Under the pieces are notes generated by a model. The model saw nothing but the letters and a program-made list of their open reading frames with translations, searched no databases and was not told the DNA's origin. This document shows, one piece after another, positions 20,161 to 29,967 of a DNA stretch of 64,000 nt. The DNA is taken from the NCBI RefSeq assembly GCF_028890485.2, contig NZ_JARCHV010000001.1, forward strand, positions 1,030,698 through 1,094,697. The letters are read 5' to 3'. How positions within the stretch are numbered: position 1 is the stretch's first letter; every line of letters begins with the position of its first letter. Source of the DNA: Planococcus sp. SK3692. GTDB lineage: Bacteria; Bacillota; Bacilli; Bacillales_A; Planococcaceae. A program made the translations under genes and the position numbers.

Positions 20161-21885
20161 TCAGTTAAGCTTCGGCTCATCCAGCAATTGGATTTGCTCC
20201 GACTCGGTACCTTCCAGTTCCAGTACGACGATTTCGTTGTGTTGTTTTTTCAACAGCGGGCCTGGCAAATATAAGCGCTGCTGCGGGCCGGCAGTGTTCC
20301 AGTAACGGCCGAGGTTAAAGCCGTTGATGAAGACATTGCCTTTCGTGAATCCATGCGTGTGGACGTACGTATCCAAGCCTTCTTCGGCATCGAACGAGCC
20401 GCGGAAGAATTTCGGAAAGCGCGGGTCTTGCACCGCTCCGTAAGTTTCCGGCAACTGCTCCAGTTCCACTTTGAACATATCCCAATGGAAGAAATATTGT
20501 TCGCCGAGCCATAAATTGTTGACCAAGCCTTTCGGGTCAGTCAAATGCTCGCCATAATTGGCGCGCCCCATATTCTCCACGAGAATCTCGAGCGTATTTT
20601 CCGCTTCCAGGAAATCCAGTGTCAGCATTTTTTCTTCGTCGTTGATATATGTCGTTGCCACATGACGGCCATTGATGTAAATAAACCCGCGGTCGCGGAT
20701 ATCTTTTGAGCTGACTTTCAATTCGCCCTGCCGATTGACGGTCGTTCGGTACAGCGTGTAGCCGTAAGCCTGGCCGATATCTTCCATCGACCGCGGCACT
20801 ATGTGTTCGACTTTATCGCTGATCATTTCCAACACATCGAACAAGCTCGCCGATTCTGCCAGCGTGACAGTTCCGTACGATTTCACAGAAACGCTCTCCT
20901 CAAAATCAGCAGGTACTTCCCGGTACTCACTCAAGACTTTTTTGACCGCCTTGTATTTCTCGGTGATCGCGCCGCCTTCTGTCAGCAAGCTGTCGTAATC
21001 GTAGCTGGTGATCGTCGGGTAATAAACATCGTAATGATTGGCTCCGTTCATGAAGCCAAAGTTCGTGCCGCCGTGGAACATATAGAAATTGACCGAGATG
21101 TTCTTTTCCATGATTTCCTTGAATACTGAAGCGACGTCGTCCCCGCTGCGAACGGTATGTTCCCCGGACCAATAATCAAACCAGCCGATCCAAAACTCCG
21201 CGACCATTTTCGGCGAACCCGGTTTGAAAGCTTCGAGCACATCGAACGACTCGTCTACGCGTGATCCGAAGTTCAAAGTCGTCGTAACATCCGGCATCGA
21301 GCCTTGCGTGATAAAGTCTGGGCCATCTGAAGTGAACAAAAAGGTATAGAGTCCGTGGTGTTCGTATTGGGCTTTAAAGAAATCAAGATAAGCGGAATCA
21401 TTGCCGTATGCGCCGTATTCGTTTTCGATTTGCAGAGCGATGACCGGACCGCCGTTTTGGTACAGATGCTTTTTGAACTTCGGCAGCAATTCTGCAAAAT
21501 AATCTTCCACATGTCCAAGAAAAGCCGGATCGCTGCTTCGCAACACCAAGTTTTTGTCTGTCATCAGCCATGACGGCAAGCCGCCCATTTCCCACTCTGC
21601 GCAAATATACGGCGCCGGGCGCAAGATGACATACAGCCCTATGCGATGTGCCAGCTCGATAAAGCCTTCGATATCCGCCATTCCGGAAAAATGGAATTGG
21701 CCTTTTTTCGGTTCATGGAAATTCCACGGGATGTAGGTTTCGACCGTATTCAGCCCGAGTGCCTTTAATTTCTGCAAGCGGTCTTCCCATTGTTCCGGCA
21801 CAGTGCGGAAATAATGCATGCCCCCGGACAAGATTTGGAATGGCTTTCCTTCAAAATAAAACGATCCATTTTTAGCAGTCAGCAC
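20161..21885 (-). CDS. Beta-galactosidase, GH35
   Basis: A 574-residue GH35 enzyme. The N-terminal barrel includes LSGGMHYFR and TYIPWNFHEP; acid/base E156 is in LQIENEYGAYG and nucleophile E230 in VAEFWIGWFD. C-terminal jelly-roll domains follow, ending with the FINGFNLGRYW-type motif typical of the family. I start at GTG 21885, with GGAGG 7 bases upstream; the frame could run 18 codons further up but would enter the repeat region. There is no signal peptide, so it probably trims beta-1,3/1,4-galactosyl ends of imported oligosaccharides inside the cell. It is flanked on both sides by repeats R3 and R4. Confidence 0.92.
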   Translation of the reverse strand: MLTAKNGSFYFEGKPFQILSGGMHYFRTVPEQWEDRLQKLKALGLNTVETYIPWNFHEPKKGQFHFSGMADIEGFIELAHRIGLYVILRPAPYICAEWEMGGLPSWLMTDKNLVLRSSDPAFLGHVEDYFAELLPKFKKHLYQNGGPVIALQIENEYGAYGNDSAYLDFFKAQYEHHGLYTFLFTSDGPDFITQGSMPDVTTTLNFGSRVDESFDVLEAFKPGSPKMVAEFWIGWFDYWSGEHTVRSGDDVASVFKEIMEKNISVNFYMFHGGTNFGFMNGANHYDVYYPTITSYDYDSLLTEGGAITEKYKAVKKVLSEYREVPADFEESVSVKSYGTVTLAESASLFDVLEMISDKVEHIVPRSMEDIGQAYGYTLYRTTVNRQGELKVSSKDIRDRGFIYINGRHVATTYINDEEKMLTLDFLEAENTLEILVENMGRANYGEHLTDPKGLVNNLWLGEQYFFHWDMFKVELEQLPETYGAVQDPRFPKFFRGSFDAEEGLDTYVHTHGFTKGNVFINGFNLGRYWNTAGPQQRLYLPGPLLKKQHNEIVVLELEGTESEQIQLLDEPKLN

Positions 21886-21931
21886 ATCGACGCCTCCTAT
21901 GTAAGATGAATATATTATTGTGTGACCGGCA

Positions 21932-22120
21932 TTACGCAAAACAACTCCTCAAAGCTTTGCTCAACTCTCACTATGTTCGAGCATCGCAAATGAATAAGCT
22001 CCGCTTCCCATCGCTTATTCATTTCCTGCGGGCTTGCGCCGAACTAACTCGTGCTGACGCCCGAGTGGATTTCGGCACTTTGCTATCCCGCGGGAGTCTC
22101 CGCTTTTTTGCTCCATACCT
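21932..22120 (+). repeat. Long intergenic repeat R4 with hairpin
   Basis: Copy closely matching the left and centre of R3. AAATGAATAAGC (21988-21999) pairs perfectly with GCTTATTCATTT (22013-22024), preceded by GAGCATCGC and followed by CCTGCGGGC, GCCGAACTAACT and ATTTCGGCACTT. It fills most of the 347-bp gap between the GH35 and GH36 genes. Confidence 0.8.
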
Positions 22121-22232
22121 AAGGTGACATCAATTTAAGTAAAGTCATTTTTCGTTAAAAATTATTCGTTCACGACACGTCAAGGAGTTGCGCGATGATA
22201 TGCCAAGCACTCAATTGTTAAAAACACCTTAC

Positions 22233-24443
22233 TTAAATCCGAGTTAATTTATAAATAATAGAGGAAAAATCACTTGGATGTTTGTCTTTGCGGTAGCGAT
22301 TGAGCTGCACGCCCGCTCCCATCAGTTCATCTCCGTAGAATATATCGTCGATCCCATCGATGACGTATTCGTATTCGGGATGGAGCCCTTTGAAGAATGC
22401 GCGTGTATAGCCAGGGTTCGGCTTCGCCAATACTTGGTAATAGCCGAATATCGCCTCGCTCTGGTCCTCGGACACGACCATCCAGCTCGTTATGTTGCCG
22501 TCTTCTGCAAACGGGCTTGCTAGCCGGTAAAATTGCCCTTGCTGAATGAGCGAACGGTTTTCTTTATAGAACGCAATTTGCTCGGCAACAATTGCCTTGT
22601 CTTCATCGCTCATCTTCGTGACGTCGAGTTCGTAGCCAAATGCGCCAAAATACGCGACATCCGCCCGCGTCTTCAGGCTGGTGATGCGTCCCACTTGATG
22701 GTTCGGCACTGCAGAGACGTGCGCCCCCATCGAACTGATCGGGTAGACCATCGATGTGCCGTATTGAATTTTCAAGCGCTCGACCGCATCGGTGTCATCA
22801 CTCGTCCATCCTTGCGGCGCGTAATGGAGCATCCCTGGGTCGAAGCGGCTGCCGCCTCCTGCACAGGATTCAAACAACACATCCGGAAATTCCGACGTCA
22901 ATCGTTCGTACAAGGAATAGACGCCAAGGATGTAGCGGTGGGCAACTTCACGCTGGCGGTTTGTCGGCAATTCCAATGAGCCGACTTCTGTCATATAGCG
23001 GTTCATGTCCCATTTCACATAGGAAATCGGTGCATCGCGCAGTATGCCGGCTACCAGGCCGTGGATATAATCCACCACTTCCTGGCGCGAGAAATCCAAC
23101 ACAAGTTGATTGCGGCCATGCGAGCTTTTGCGATTCGGCACATGGAGAATCCAGTCCGGATGGGCTTTGTACAATTCGCTTACTTTTGAGACCATCTCTG
23201 GTTCAAACCACAAACCGAATTTCATTCCCAAATCGGCAATGTTTTTCGCCAGTTGGCTGATGCCGTTCGGCAATTTGCGCTTGTCTTCAAACCAATCGCC
23301 GAGTGACGTCGTGTCCGCATCGCGCTTGCCGAACCAGCCATCATCCAGAACGAACAGCTCCACACCCAATTCTTTGGACGATTTCGCGAGCTCTAAAATT
23401 TTCGTTTCGTCAAAATCAAAATACGTCGCTTCCCAGTTATTGATCAACACTGGGCGTTCCCGGTCGCGCCATGTTCCGCGCGCCAAACGGCTACGGTACA
23501 GCTTGTGATAGATCTGGCTCATATCGTTCAAGCCATCCGCTGAATACACCATGACCACTTCCGGCGTCTGGAAACTTTCGCCGCTTTCCAATAGCCAGTT
23601 GAAATCAAATGGATTGATGCCGATCATCAAACGCGTCACGTCGTAATGATCCACTTCCACTTGTGCCAGGAAATTGCCGCTATAGACCAAGCTGACGCCG
23701 TACACTTCGCCGTAATGTTCAGTCGTTGACGGGCGTTTCAACGCCAAGAACGGATTTTGATGGGCGCTGCTCGTGCCTCTCGTGCTGCTGATGCTTTGAA
23801 GGCCCGGCACCAGTTTGCGATTGTGGATATGGCGCTCCCTCACCCATGCGCCTGACAGCTGGACCATTTCGAAATCCGAATCCGGCAAATCGATGCTCGC
23901 ACTCATCGCTCTCGTCAAATTGACGTCGCCTTGGCCATGATTGATAAAACGGGCGGAGCGGGTGATGGCGTTCAGTTGTTTAAAGACGCTATAGGACAGC
24001 TGGATTTCCACATCAATCGCTTCGTCGTATAACGAAATCTCCAAAGTGGTCGCTTCTTCGTCATGCTCGACATACGTTGCAGGCAAGCCAGCGAGCTTGT
24101 TTTTCCCTTGACGGATAACGTGGTTCTGATAAACGAAGTTCGTGATGCGGCTTCCGCCTTGCTGCAGCACCTGATACGCCGGCTCGCGGAAATCCGTCGT
24201 TCCGTAGGCCGGGTATTCCTGCTTCAGGATATCGAGCGAAAATACCAAATCGCCTTCGTAAACGCAAGCGGTATTCGGCATTTCCTCGATATGAAACAAG
24301 CGTTCAAACGAGTCCCGGTGGCGCAATCTTTTGCCGTAATACAACTGGCCGAGCTGTTCATTTTTTAGGATGCTGAAAATATAGCTGGTCTTCTCGGTTT
24401 GCAGATGAAACTCACGTGTGGCGTCGTTATATAAAATCGGCAC
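22233..24443 (-). CDS. Alpha-galactosidase, GH36
   Basis: A 736-residue GH36 enzyme of the bacterial tetrameric type (RafA/AgaN-like length). It has an N-terminal beta-supersandwich, a TIM barrel from about 330 to 630, and a C-terminal beta-sheet. The nucleophile Asp is in YVKWDMNRYM. The acid/base Asp is in the SDDTDAVERL segment after the CAGGGSRFDPGML motif. The VLDDGWFGKRDAD motif is also conserved. The start is GTG 24443 with AGGAGG 7 bases upstream. It would release alpha-1,6-galactose from raffinose/melibiose-type sugars in the cytoplasm. It lies downstream of the importer 24828-28009 on the same strand but across a 384-bp gap with R5. Confidence 0.94.
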   Translation of the reverse strand: MPILYNDATREFHLQTEKTSYIFSILKNEQLGQLYYGKRLRHRDSFERLFHIEEMPNTACVYEGDLVFSLDILKQEYPAYGTTDFREPAYQVLQQGGSRITNFVYQNHVIRQGKNKLAGLPATYVEHDEEATTLEISLYDEAIDVEIQLSYSVFKQLNAITRSARFINHGQGDVNLTRAMSASIDLPDSDFEMVQLSGAWVRERHIHNRKLVPGLQSISSTRGTSSAHQNPFLALKRPSTTEHYGEVYGVSLVYSGNFLAQVEVDHYDVTRLMIGINPFDFNWLLESGESFQTPEVVMVYSADGLNDMSQIYHKLYRSRLARGTWRDRERPVLINNWEATYFDFDETKILELAKSSKELGVELFVLDDGWFGKRDADTTSLGDWFEDKRKLPNGISQLAKNIADLGMKFGLWFEPEMVSKVSELYKAHPDWILHVPNRKSSHGRNQLVLDFSRQEVVDYIHGLVAGILRDAPISYVKWDMNRYMTEVGSLELPTNRQREVAHRYILGVYSLYERLTSEFPDVLFESCAGGGSRFDPGMLHYAPQGWTSDDTDAVERLKIQYGTSMVYPISSMGAHVSAVPNHQVGRITSLKTRADVAYFGAFGYELDVTKMSDEDKAIVAEQIAFYKENRSLIQQGQFYRLASPFAEDGNITSWMVVSEDQSEAIFGYYQVLAKPNPGYTRAFFKGLHPEYEYVIDGIDDIFYGDELMGAGVQLNRYRKDKHPSDFSSIIYKLTRI

Positions 24444-24583
24444 AATTTACCTCCTACTTGCAAATTAAATGAAGTAGACTTCTTACCCATTTTGAGCGCT
24501 CTGTGCATAGCTCTCGCAAGAAGCCAGAAAAATCACCTATCTTCTTGCTTCGCTTAGCCCCTGGACTTGCTGGCGCTGAGTAA

Positions 24584-24593
24584 TTAATTAAAT
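24584..24593. promoter_or_regulatory. TTAATTAAAT element upstream of the alpha-galactosidase
   Basis: Same 10-mer as in the palindromes before ganB and galK, about 140 bp upstream of the GH36 start. It is AT-rich, so chance occurrence is possible. Confidence 0.25.
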
Positions 24594-24623
24594 GGAAGCA
24601 ACTATCATCTCTACTACTAATCA

Positions 24624-24825
24624 GATATGGAGCAAAATAGCGTAGAAAACCATACTGCTCCCACAGCGCTGCGCACTGCGTCGCAAAGAATTAGCCTCAA
24701 TCATTTCAGCTAATTCTTGCCTGCGGGAAAGCGAGACAGCCGAGACCCTGCAGGAGCACAGCGACGAAGCGGCTTGGCGCTCGCCCGCGGCAAGCGCAGC
24801 TATTTTGCGGAATATCGCTCACAAA
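24624..24825 (-). repeat. Long intergenic repeat R5 with hairpin
   Basis: Copy matching the right half of R3 on the opposite strand (blocks ACTGCTCCCACAGCGCTG and CGCACTGCGTCGCAAAG). Its hairpin is AAGAATTAGC (24686-24695) with GCTAATTCTT (24709-24718), then GCCTGCGGGA. It ends 3 bp from the stop of the next gene. Confidence 0.8.
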
Positions 24826-24827
24826 AC

Positions 24828-25655
24828 CTACCCCTTAACCGAGCCCATCATGCCTGCAACAAAGTGTTTCTGCATGAGGAAGAAAACAAGCGCGGTCGGC
24901 AATGTCGCGATGACGATGGCTGACATGATGACGCCATAATCCGGTGAGTAGCTCGAGCCAAGATTGGAAATCAACAGCGGAATCGTCCGTTTTTCAGGCG
25001 ACTGCAAAATGACCAATGGCCATAAGTAGTTATTCCAGCTGTTCATAAAGGCGATGATCGCCGCAGCTGCATAAGTCGTTTTCATCGTCGGCATGTAGAT
25101 CCGGAAGAACACGCCGATTTCACTCAAGCCGTCGATACGTCCCGCTTCCACCAAATCTTTCGGAAACATCTTGGTGTTTTGGCGGAAGAAGAAAATGAAG
25201 AACGCCGTCGTCGCTGTCGGTAAAATGACTGCGCCAAGCGAGTCGATGCCGATGAGCGGTGCCGTTTCGCTGATGCTGCCGAACATGCGGTATAAAGGAA
25301 TCATGATTGCCGCAAATGGAATCATCATCGACAACAGCAAGATCGTGAAGACGATGTCTTTTCCTTTGCTGCGGTGAATTTCAAACCCGTAGCCGGCAAG
25401 AGATGCTAAGAGAAGCGTCAGGAAAGTCGTAATGATTGCGATAATGGATGAATTGATCAAGGCTGGAACGATGTCCACTGTTGCGAAAAGAGTTTTCAAG
25501 TTTTCGATCAAATGCGTTCCTGGAAGCAAACGCCCTTGTGTGACATCGACCGATTTATTGGTGATGCTGGTGAGCATCCATAGGAATGGAAAAATGGAAA
25601 CAATCGCTGCGACACTGAGAAACGTATAGATGAAGATTCGTTTTAGTCTGTTCAT
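24828..25655 (-). CDS. Sugar ABC transporter permease (MalG type)
   Basis: A 275-residue inner membrane permease with six predicted helices and the EAA loop EAGRIDGLSEIGVFFRIYMP. It is the second permease of the importer and overlaps the preceding permease gene by ATGA, so they are co-translated. Its neighbours (binding protein, GH36, GH35, YesMN) suggest galactosidic oligosaccharides such as raffinose or galactan fragments. No ATPase is encoded nearby; MsmX is the likely energiser. Repeat R5 follows almost immediately after its stop codon. Confidence 0.88.
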   Translation of the reverse strand: MNRLKRIFIYTFLSVAAIVSIFPFLWMLTSITNKSVDVTQGRLLPGTHLIENLKTLFATVDIVPALINSSIIAIITTFLTLLLASLAGYGFEIHRSKGKDIVFTILLLSMMIPFAAIMIPLYRMFGSISETAPLIGIDSLGAVILPTATTAFFIFFFRQNTKMFPKDLVEAGRIDGLSEIGVFFRIYMPTMKTTYAAAAIIAFMNSWNNYLWPLVILQSPEKRTIPLLISNLGSSYSPDYGVIMSAIVIATLPTALVFFLMQKHFVAGMMGSVKG

Positions 25656-26599
25656 TTTTTCTCACCCGCCACTCTGAATTGAATAATTGAAAGAATTACC
25701 ACTAGAATTACAATGACATAGGAAACGGTTGACGCGTAGCCAAAGTCAGGTGAATATTCAAAGGACAAGTTGTAAATGTATTGTGAAATCGAAATGGTCG
25801 CATTCCCCGGGCCGCCGTTGGTAATGTTGACGATTTCATCGAAGATCTGCAATGTACCGATCGTTGATGTAATTGATGTGAATAAAATGATCGGCTTCAG
25901 CATTGGGACCGTAATTTGGAAAAACTGCTGGAAAGAACTAGCGCCATCAATTCTGGCAGCTTCGTAAATCGATTTGTCGACGTTTTGCAATGCCGCCAAA
26001 TAGAAGATCATGTTATAGCCTGTCCATCTCCACGTGATGGCCAAAATGATGACGACCTTCGCCCAAAACGGATCAGCCAAGAAATTGACCGTCTCGGAGA
26101 TAAACCCAAAATTAAGCAAGAATTGGTTGACGATGCCATCGATGCCGAACAAATATTTAAAGACGACTGAATAGGCAACAAGTGACGTAACACAAGGCAG
26201 GAAGATCGCGATCCTGAAAAAGCTTTTGAACTTCAATTTCGGGTCATTCAATAACACCGAGAAAAATAGCGCCAAGATGATCATTAGCGGCACTTGGATC
26301 AGCAAGTAAATCGTTGTGTTGGTCAGTGCAGCGATAAAGGTCGGGTCGCCGAACAATCTGCGCCAGTTATCGAGTCCCACATATTCCAGGTTCGCCCCCA
26401 TCCCTGATTGAAAAGACAATAGGAATGCTTGAACCATTGGGTAAAAGTTGAAGATGGTGATGGCGATGACCGAGACAATGACAAACAGCCAACCCACTTT
26501 TTTCTTGAAAAAGACACCGGTTTTTTGGCGCCTGCTTTCTTCGTATTTAGTGCGAACCGGAAGATCCACTTCGGCTTTTTTTGTTCCTAGCTGGCTCAT
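25652..26599 (-). CDS. Sugar ABC transporter permease (MalF type)
   Basis: A 315-residue permease with six membrane segments (first at about 35-57) and the EAA loop EAARIDGASSFQQFFQITVP. I start at ATG 26599, about 10 bases after AGGAGG; longer frames begin inside the preceding stem-loop. It is coupled to the MalG-type gene by overlapping stop and start. A strong stem-loop with a T7 tail lies directly upstream, between it and the binding-protein gene, so only part of the transcripts should reach it. Confidence 0.88.
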   Translation of the reverse strand: MSQLGTKKAEVDLPVRTKYEESRRQKTGVFFKKKVGWLFVIVSVIAITIFNFYPMVQAFLLSFQSGMGANLEYVGLDNWRRLFGDPTFIAALTNTTIYLLIQVPLMIILALFFSVLLNDPKLKFKSFFRIAIFLPCVTSLVAYSVVFKYLFGIDGIVNQFLLNFGFISETVNFLADPFWAKVVIILAITWRWTGYNMIFYLAALQNVDKSIYEAARIDGASSFQQFFQITVPMLKPIILFTSITSTIGTLQIFDEIVNITNGGPGNATISISQYIYNLSFEYSPDFGYASTVSYVIVILVVILSIIQFRVAGEKK

Positions 26600-26615
26600 G
26601 CTCCTCATTCCTCCT

Positions 26616-26690
26616 ATAAAAAAACCTTGAGTTGTGCCCAACTGGTAAGTGATAAAGCACTTCTACCAGTTCGTTGGCGTCAACTCAAGG
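26616..26690 (-). terminator. Internal (leaky) terminator between binding-protein and permease genes
   Basis: On minus CCTTGAGTTG (26681-26690 arm) pairs with CAACTCAAGG (26625-26634 arm), with further pairing of the ACTGGTA/TACCAGT arms, followed by T7 that runs into the permease ribosome site. This favours binding protein over permeases. Confidence 0.8.
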
Positions 26691-26710
26691 CTTCATGTAT
26701 TTCCAATCAA

Positions 26711-28009
26711 TTATTTGAGTTGTGCTTCAGCTTGCCCTTGGACATTTTCAAGTACTGTATCCAGTTCTGCGCCGTTCAAATAATCTTGCATTCCAGTGAC
26801 CAGGATATCTTCGATCGCGTACGTATGAAGGCCATAGTTAACTGCTGGAATTTCATCTGTCCATGTAGAGAGGTCGCTGAGCAACTGCTGTCCGCCGAAG
26901 AATTCGTCTTCCACTGCGTATGCATCTCCTTCAGCTGCCGGTGAGTAAGTCCCAAGAGCGCCGATGTCTTCTACAAGCGTTTGATACAGATCAGGATTTG
27001 AACCGAATGTGTTCAATAGGAAGTCTGCTGCTTGTTCCTTGCCATCTACGTTCAGTACATACCATGAGCTGCCGCCTAGGTTGGATGCGTTAACCGCGCC
27101 TTCCATATCCAAGCGAGGCATTGGAACGACTGCCCAGTTGCCGGATTGATCAGCTGCTTGCTTGACGCTTGGCGTAATCCAGTTCCCTGTTGGAACACTG
27201 GCCACGTCGCCGCTGTTGAACGCGCCGACAAACTGGCTCCAGTCAGAAACGATTTTCGCGATATCCGCATCCATCAGTTCTTTATACGTTTCAAAACCTT
27301 TTTCAAGTGTTTCGTTTCCTGCAATGTTCGGTGTCGAACCATCTTCTTCCACATACCAAGATCCGTTTGTCTGGATCATCATGCGCACTTGCGCCAAATC
27401 GTTCGGGTCCAAAGTCAGCATGTTCTTGCCTGTCGCTTCTTTGACGTCTTTCCCGATTTCAATATATTCCTGCCATGTGATGTCCGTTACGTCTTCGACT
27501 GAGTAACCGGCTTCTTCCAAGTAGTCTGTACGTACATAGAGTGCTGCTACGCCTGAGTCGAATGGCAATCCGTATTGCTCATCTTCGAAGCTTGTCGTAG
27601 CGATTTTATAATCTGCGAAGTCTTCAGCGTTAATAACGTCCGTCAATGGATGGAATGCATCCGGATACGCCTGCAAGAAGCTTTGTGCACGGTAATCTTC
27701 AATCAGGACAATGTTCGGCATGCCGTTCGTTGTCCCTGAGCTAAGGCCCGTGTTGAGTTTTTGGATAATATCGTCTTGTGCATTTTCAATGATGTTCACT
27801 TCGTAATCGCCGTCGCCATTGTATGCTTCTTTTGCGTTTTCAAGAGCGGCAATGTTGAAAGCTGGATCCCAAGCCCATGCCGTAATCTCATCTACATCAG
27901 CCGAACCTTCTGATCCGCTGCCACCACTCGCCTCTTCATCCCCAGAAGAACAAGCTGCTAACGCGGCCATGCTCGCTGCCGCCAAAAACATAAGATTAAA
28001 CTTCTTCAT
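26711..28009 (-). CDS. Oligosaccharide-binding lipoprotein of the ABC importer
   Basis: A 432-residue SBP_bac family lipoprotein. The signal MKKFNLMFLAAASMAALAACSSG ends in the lipobox LAAC. A Ser/Gly/Glu-rich linker leads to the two-lobed binding domain (ITAWAWDPAFN, PTGNWITPSV). I start at ATG 28009, 7 bases after GGGGGA; the longer frame runs through the promoter. It is the first gene of the importer operon, directly downstream of the YesMN two-component genes. By family knowledge YesMN-type systems often control such an adjacent importer. The substrate is unproven; the neighbours point to galactosides. Confidence 0.9.
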   Translation of the reverse strand: MKKFNLMFLAAASMAALAACSSGDEEASGGSGSEGSADVDEITAWAWDPAFNIAALENAKEAYNGDGDYEVNIIENAQDDIIQKLNTGLSSGTTNGMPNIVLIEDYRAQSFLQAYPDAFHPLTDVINAEDFADYKIATTSFEDEQYGLPFDSGVAALYVRTDYLEEAGYSVEDVTDITWQEYIEIGKDVKEATGKNMLTLDPNDLAQVRMMIQTNGSWYVEEDGSTPNIAGNETLEKGFETYKELMDADIAKIVSDWSQFVGAFNSGDVASVPTGNWITPSVKQAADQSGNWAVVPMPRLDMEGAVNASNLGGSSWYVLNVDGKEQAADFLLNTFGSNPDLYQTLVEDIGALGTYSPAAEGDAYAVEDEFFGGQQLLSDLSTWTDEIPAVNYGLHTYAIEDILVTGMQDYLNGAELDTVLENVQGQAEAQLK

Positions 28010-28026
28010 TTTGAAATCCCCCTTTT

Positions 28027-28063
28027 TGTAAGCGCTTAACTTTTCGCCTTGTAAACAGTATAG
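28027..28063 (-). promoter_or_regulatory. Promoter region with cre-like box before the importer operon
   Basis: TATACT on minus (28058-28063) is a good -10; no clear -35 exists because a T10 run from the preceding terminator lies there, which suits an activator-dependent promoter. TGTAAGCGCTTAAC (28027-28040) just downstream matches the cre consensus with two deviations. Confidence 0.45.
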
Positions 28064-28068
28064 CGGCC

Positions 28069-28096
28069 AAAAAAAAAAGATTGTTAGCACAATCTT
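28069..28096 (-). terminator. Terminator after the two-component genes
   Basis: On minus AAAGATTG pairs with CAATCTTT across a 5-base loop, followed by T10. Confidence 0.88.
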
Positions 28097-28158
28097 TAGG
28101 TGTTCTATCCGAAAATTTTTAGATATTTCAATTTTCTCTCTTTTTCCTTGTATTATTG

Positions 28159-29967
28159 TTAGATTCTTGGAATTTCGTTGGGTTTTGTGGAACTTTCGAC
28201 TTTCTGAAGCGGCAATTCGACTTTCACTTTCGTTCCTTCGCCTTTGACGCTTGAGATGTCTACGCCGTATTGTTCGCCGTACAGCATCTGGATGCGCTCG
28301 TGGACGTTACGGATGCCGATGCCGCTGAACAGGTGGCGTTTTTCTTTGATATCTTCTTTCGTATGGTCGCCTTTGATTTCCATGCCATCGCCATTATCGA
28401 CGATTTCGCATAATAAATTATCGCCTTTTTGAGACACCAAGATTTGCACAAAGCCTTGCTTTTTCTCATTGAACGCATGGAAAAACGCATTTTCGATAAA
28501 AGGCTGCAAGATCAATTTCGGTAATTGGCAATCCAGGCAATCCGGTGAAATGAAGAAATTCACTTTGATGCCATCGCCGTAACGCGATTGGTTGATCAGC
28601 ACATAGTTTTTCAAATCTGCTATTTCCTGCTCGACGGTAATGGTCTGCTCGACATTGCTGAGGGCATTTTGCAATAGCGCAATCAAGGCATGGATCATAT
28701 CGGTCGCTTGTTCTTTTTTGCCTTGCTGGATCATGAACTTAATCGACGCCAAGGTATTGTAAATGAAATGCGGATTGATCTGGTGCTGCAGCGCCATCAA
28801 TTCGGCACTGCGCTGTTTTTGCTGCGCCTGTATCGCAAGATCTACGTATTCCTGCAATTCGTTGAGCATCGAGTTGAACGCATTGGCAATTTTTTTCGCT
28901 TCGTAGCCGCCGGTTTCAGCGACTGGCACGTTGAAATCGTGTTTTGCCATGGTCGAGATTTGCTTGACCAAACGGCTGATGGAATTCGTCATGCGCCTTG
29001 AAATGATGAACACGACAATGACCGCGAGCAGTACGATGCCGAGGCTGATCAGCAGGATTTCTCTCGTATTGACCAGGTTGGCAAGCACTGCATCTTTGTC
29101 GACGAGGTTGACCAAGTACATATTGTAAGTCGGCAAGTATTGCGCCATCAGCATATAATCCTTGCCGAACACTTCGACGTCTTTGTATTGCAACCCCTCA
29201 TCGTCCACTTCTTTTGCCAAAGACATCAACTCAGGCGCTTCTTGGCCGATCATCGCCTCTTGATTGCCGGAAACGATTCTCCCTTCAGCATCGACCAGCA
29301 TGACTTCGTTTTCCTCGCTCGTATAGCCTTCGTAAAATTGCTTGAGCTGCGCTTCACGGATCGGGAAATACAAGACGCCGTAAATCTCGCCGGTCGACCG
29401 CTCCATCAACGCTTTGGTCGCGACGATCATCGGCTCATCCGCGAACGACGTGGATGGCAAATATTGATACAACAGCCGGTTTGGGCGGTTGATCGTGTAT
29501 TGCGAAATCGGGTGGTTGCGCAGCGCTTCCCACGACACCGGCCAATTCGAGTAATTGACATTGTACAAGCGCTCGTTATTGCCAAGCACGATCATATTGG
29601 CATCGTACGACTCGACGGTCCGGTAAATACGCTCGATCTGCTCGCTGATATCGTGATAAGAGCTGTACGTTTCTAGGGTCGTGGCGTTTGTTTGCGTCAG
29701 CACCCGTTTGATGGTGCCGTTGTTTTGTACTTCATTCGTTGCCGCCACAATGGCAAAGCTATAATCCTCGAACTCGGTTTCGATCTGCTCCAAGGCTTTT
29801 GTGTTCGAAATGCTGAAGGTGTCCATGAACAGATCGGACGACATGCGGATTGAACTGAACGTGATCAATAAGGACACAGCCACGATGCTGATGACCATGA
29901 TCAAGAACATTTTGATGAACAAGCTGTTATTTCTTAAGATGAGAAAGGCCTTTTCCTTCATTTTCAT
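28159..29967 (-). CDS. YesM-type sensor histidine kinase
   Basis: A 602-residue membrane kinase. Membrane helix one is at about 18-40; an extracellular Cache-like sensor spans 45-300; helix two is at about 303-325; a HAMP linker follows; then the His_kinase domain with the phospho-acceptor His in HQINPHFIYNTL, and the HATPase domain with GIGIRNVHERI. It phosphorylates the response regulator encoded immediately upstream, whose 3' end overlaps this start by 41 bp. It likely senses an extracellular oligosaccharide, possibly via the adjacent binding protein, and switches on the importer operon next to it. The ligand is unknown. Confidence 0.9.
   Translation of the reverse strand: MKMKEKAFLILRNNSLFIKMFLIMVISIVAVSLLITFSSIRMSSDLFMDTFSISNTKALEQIETEFEDYSFAIVAATNEVQNNGTIKRVLTQTNATTLETYSSYHDISEQIERIYRTVESYDANMIVLGNNERLYNVNYSNWPVSWEALRNHPISQYTINRPNRLLYQYLPSTSFADEPMIVATKALMERSTGEIYGVLYFPIREAQLKQFYEGYTSEENEVMLVDAEGRIVSGNQEAMIGQEAPELMSLAKEVDDEGLQYKDVEVFGKDYMLMAQYLPTYNMYLVNLVDKDAVLANLVNTREILLISLGIVLLAVIVVFIISRRMTNSISRLVKQISTMAKHDFNVPVAETGGYEAKKIANAFNSMLNELQEYVDLAIQAQQKQRSAELMALQHQINPHFIYNTLASIKFMIQQGKKEQATDMIHALIALLQNALSNVEQTITVEQEIADLKNYVLINQSRYGDGIKVNFFISPDCLDCQLPKLILQPFIENAFFHAFNEKKQGFVQILVSQKGDNLLCEIVDNGDGMEIKGDHTKEDIKEKRHLFSGIGIRNVHERIQMLYGEQYGVDISSVKGEGTKVKVELPLQKVESSTKPNEIPRI

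Noticed and set aside
22128..22250. AAGTAAA and TTACTTAAA stretches between GH35 and GH36 genes as a GanR operator
   Set aside because: They are about 80 bp apart and each is only a half site, so the match is too weak.
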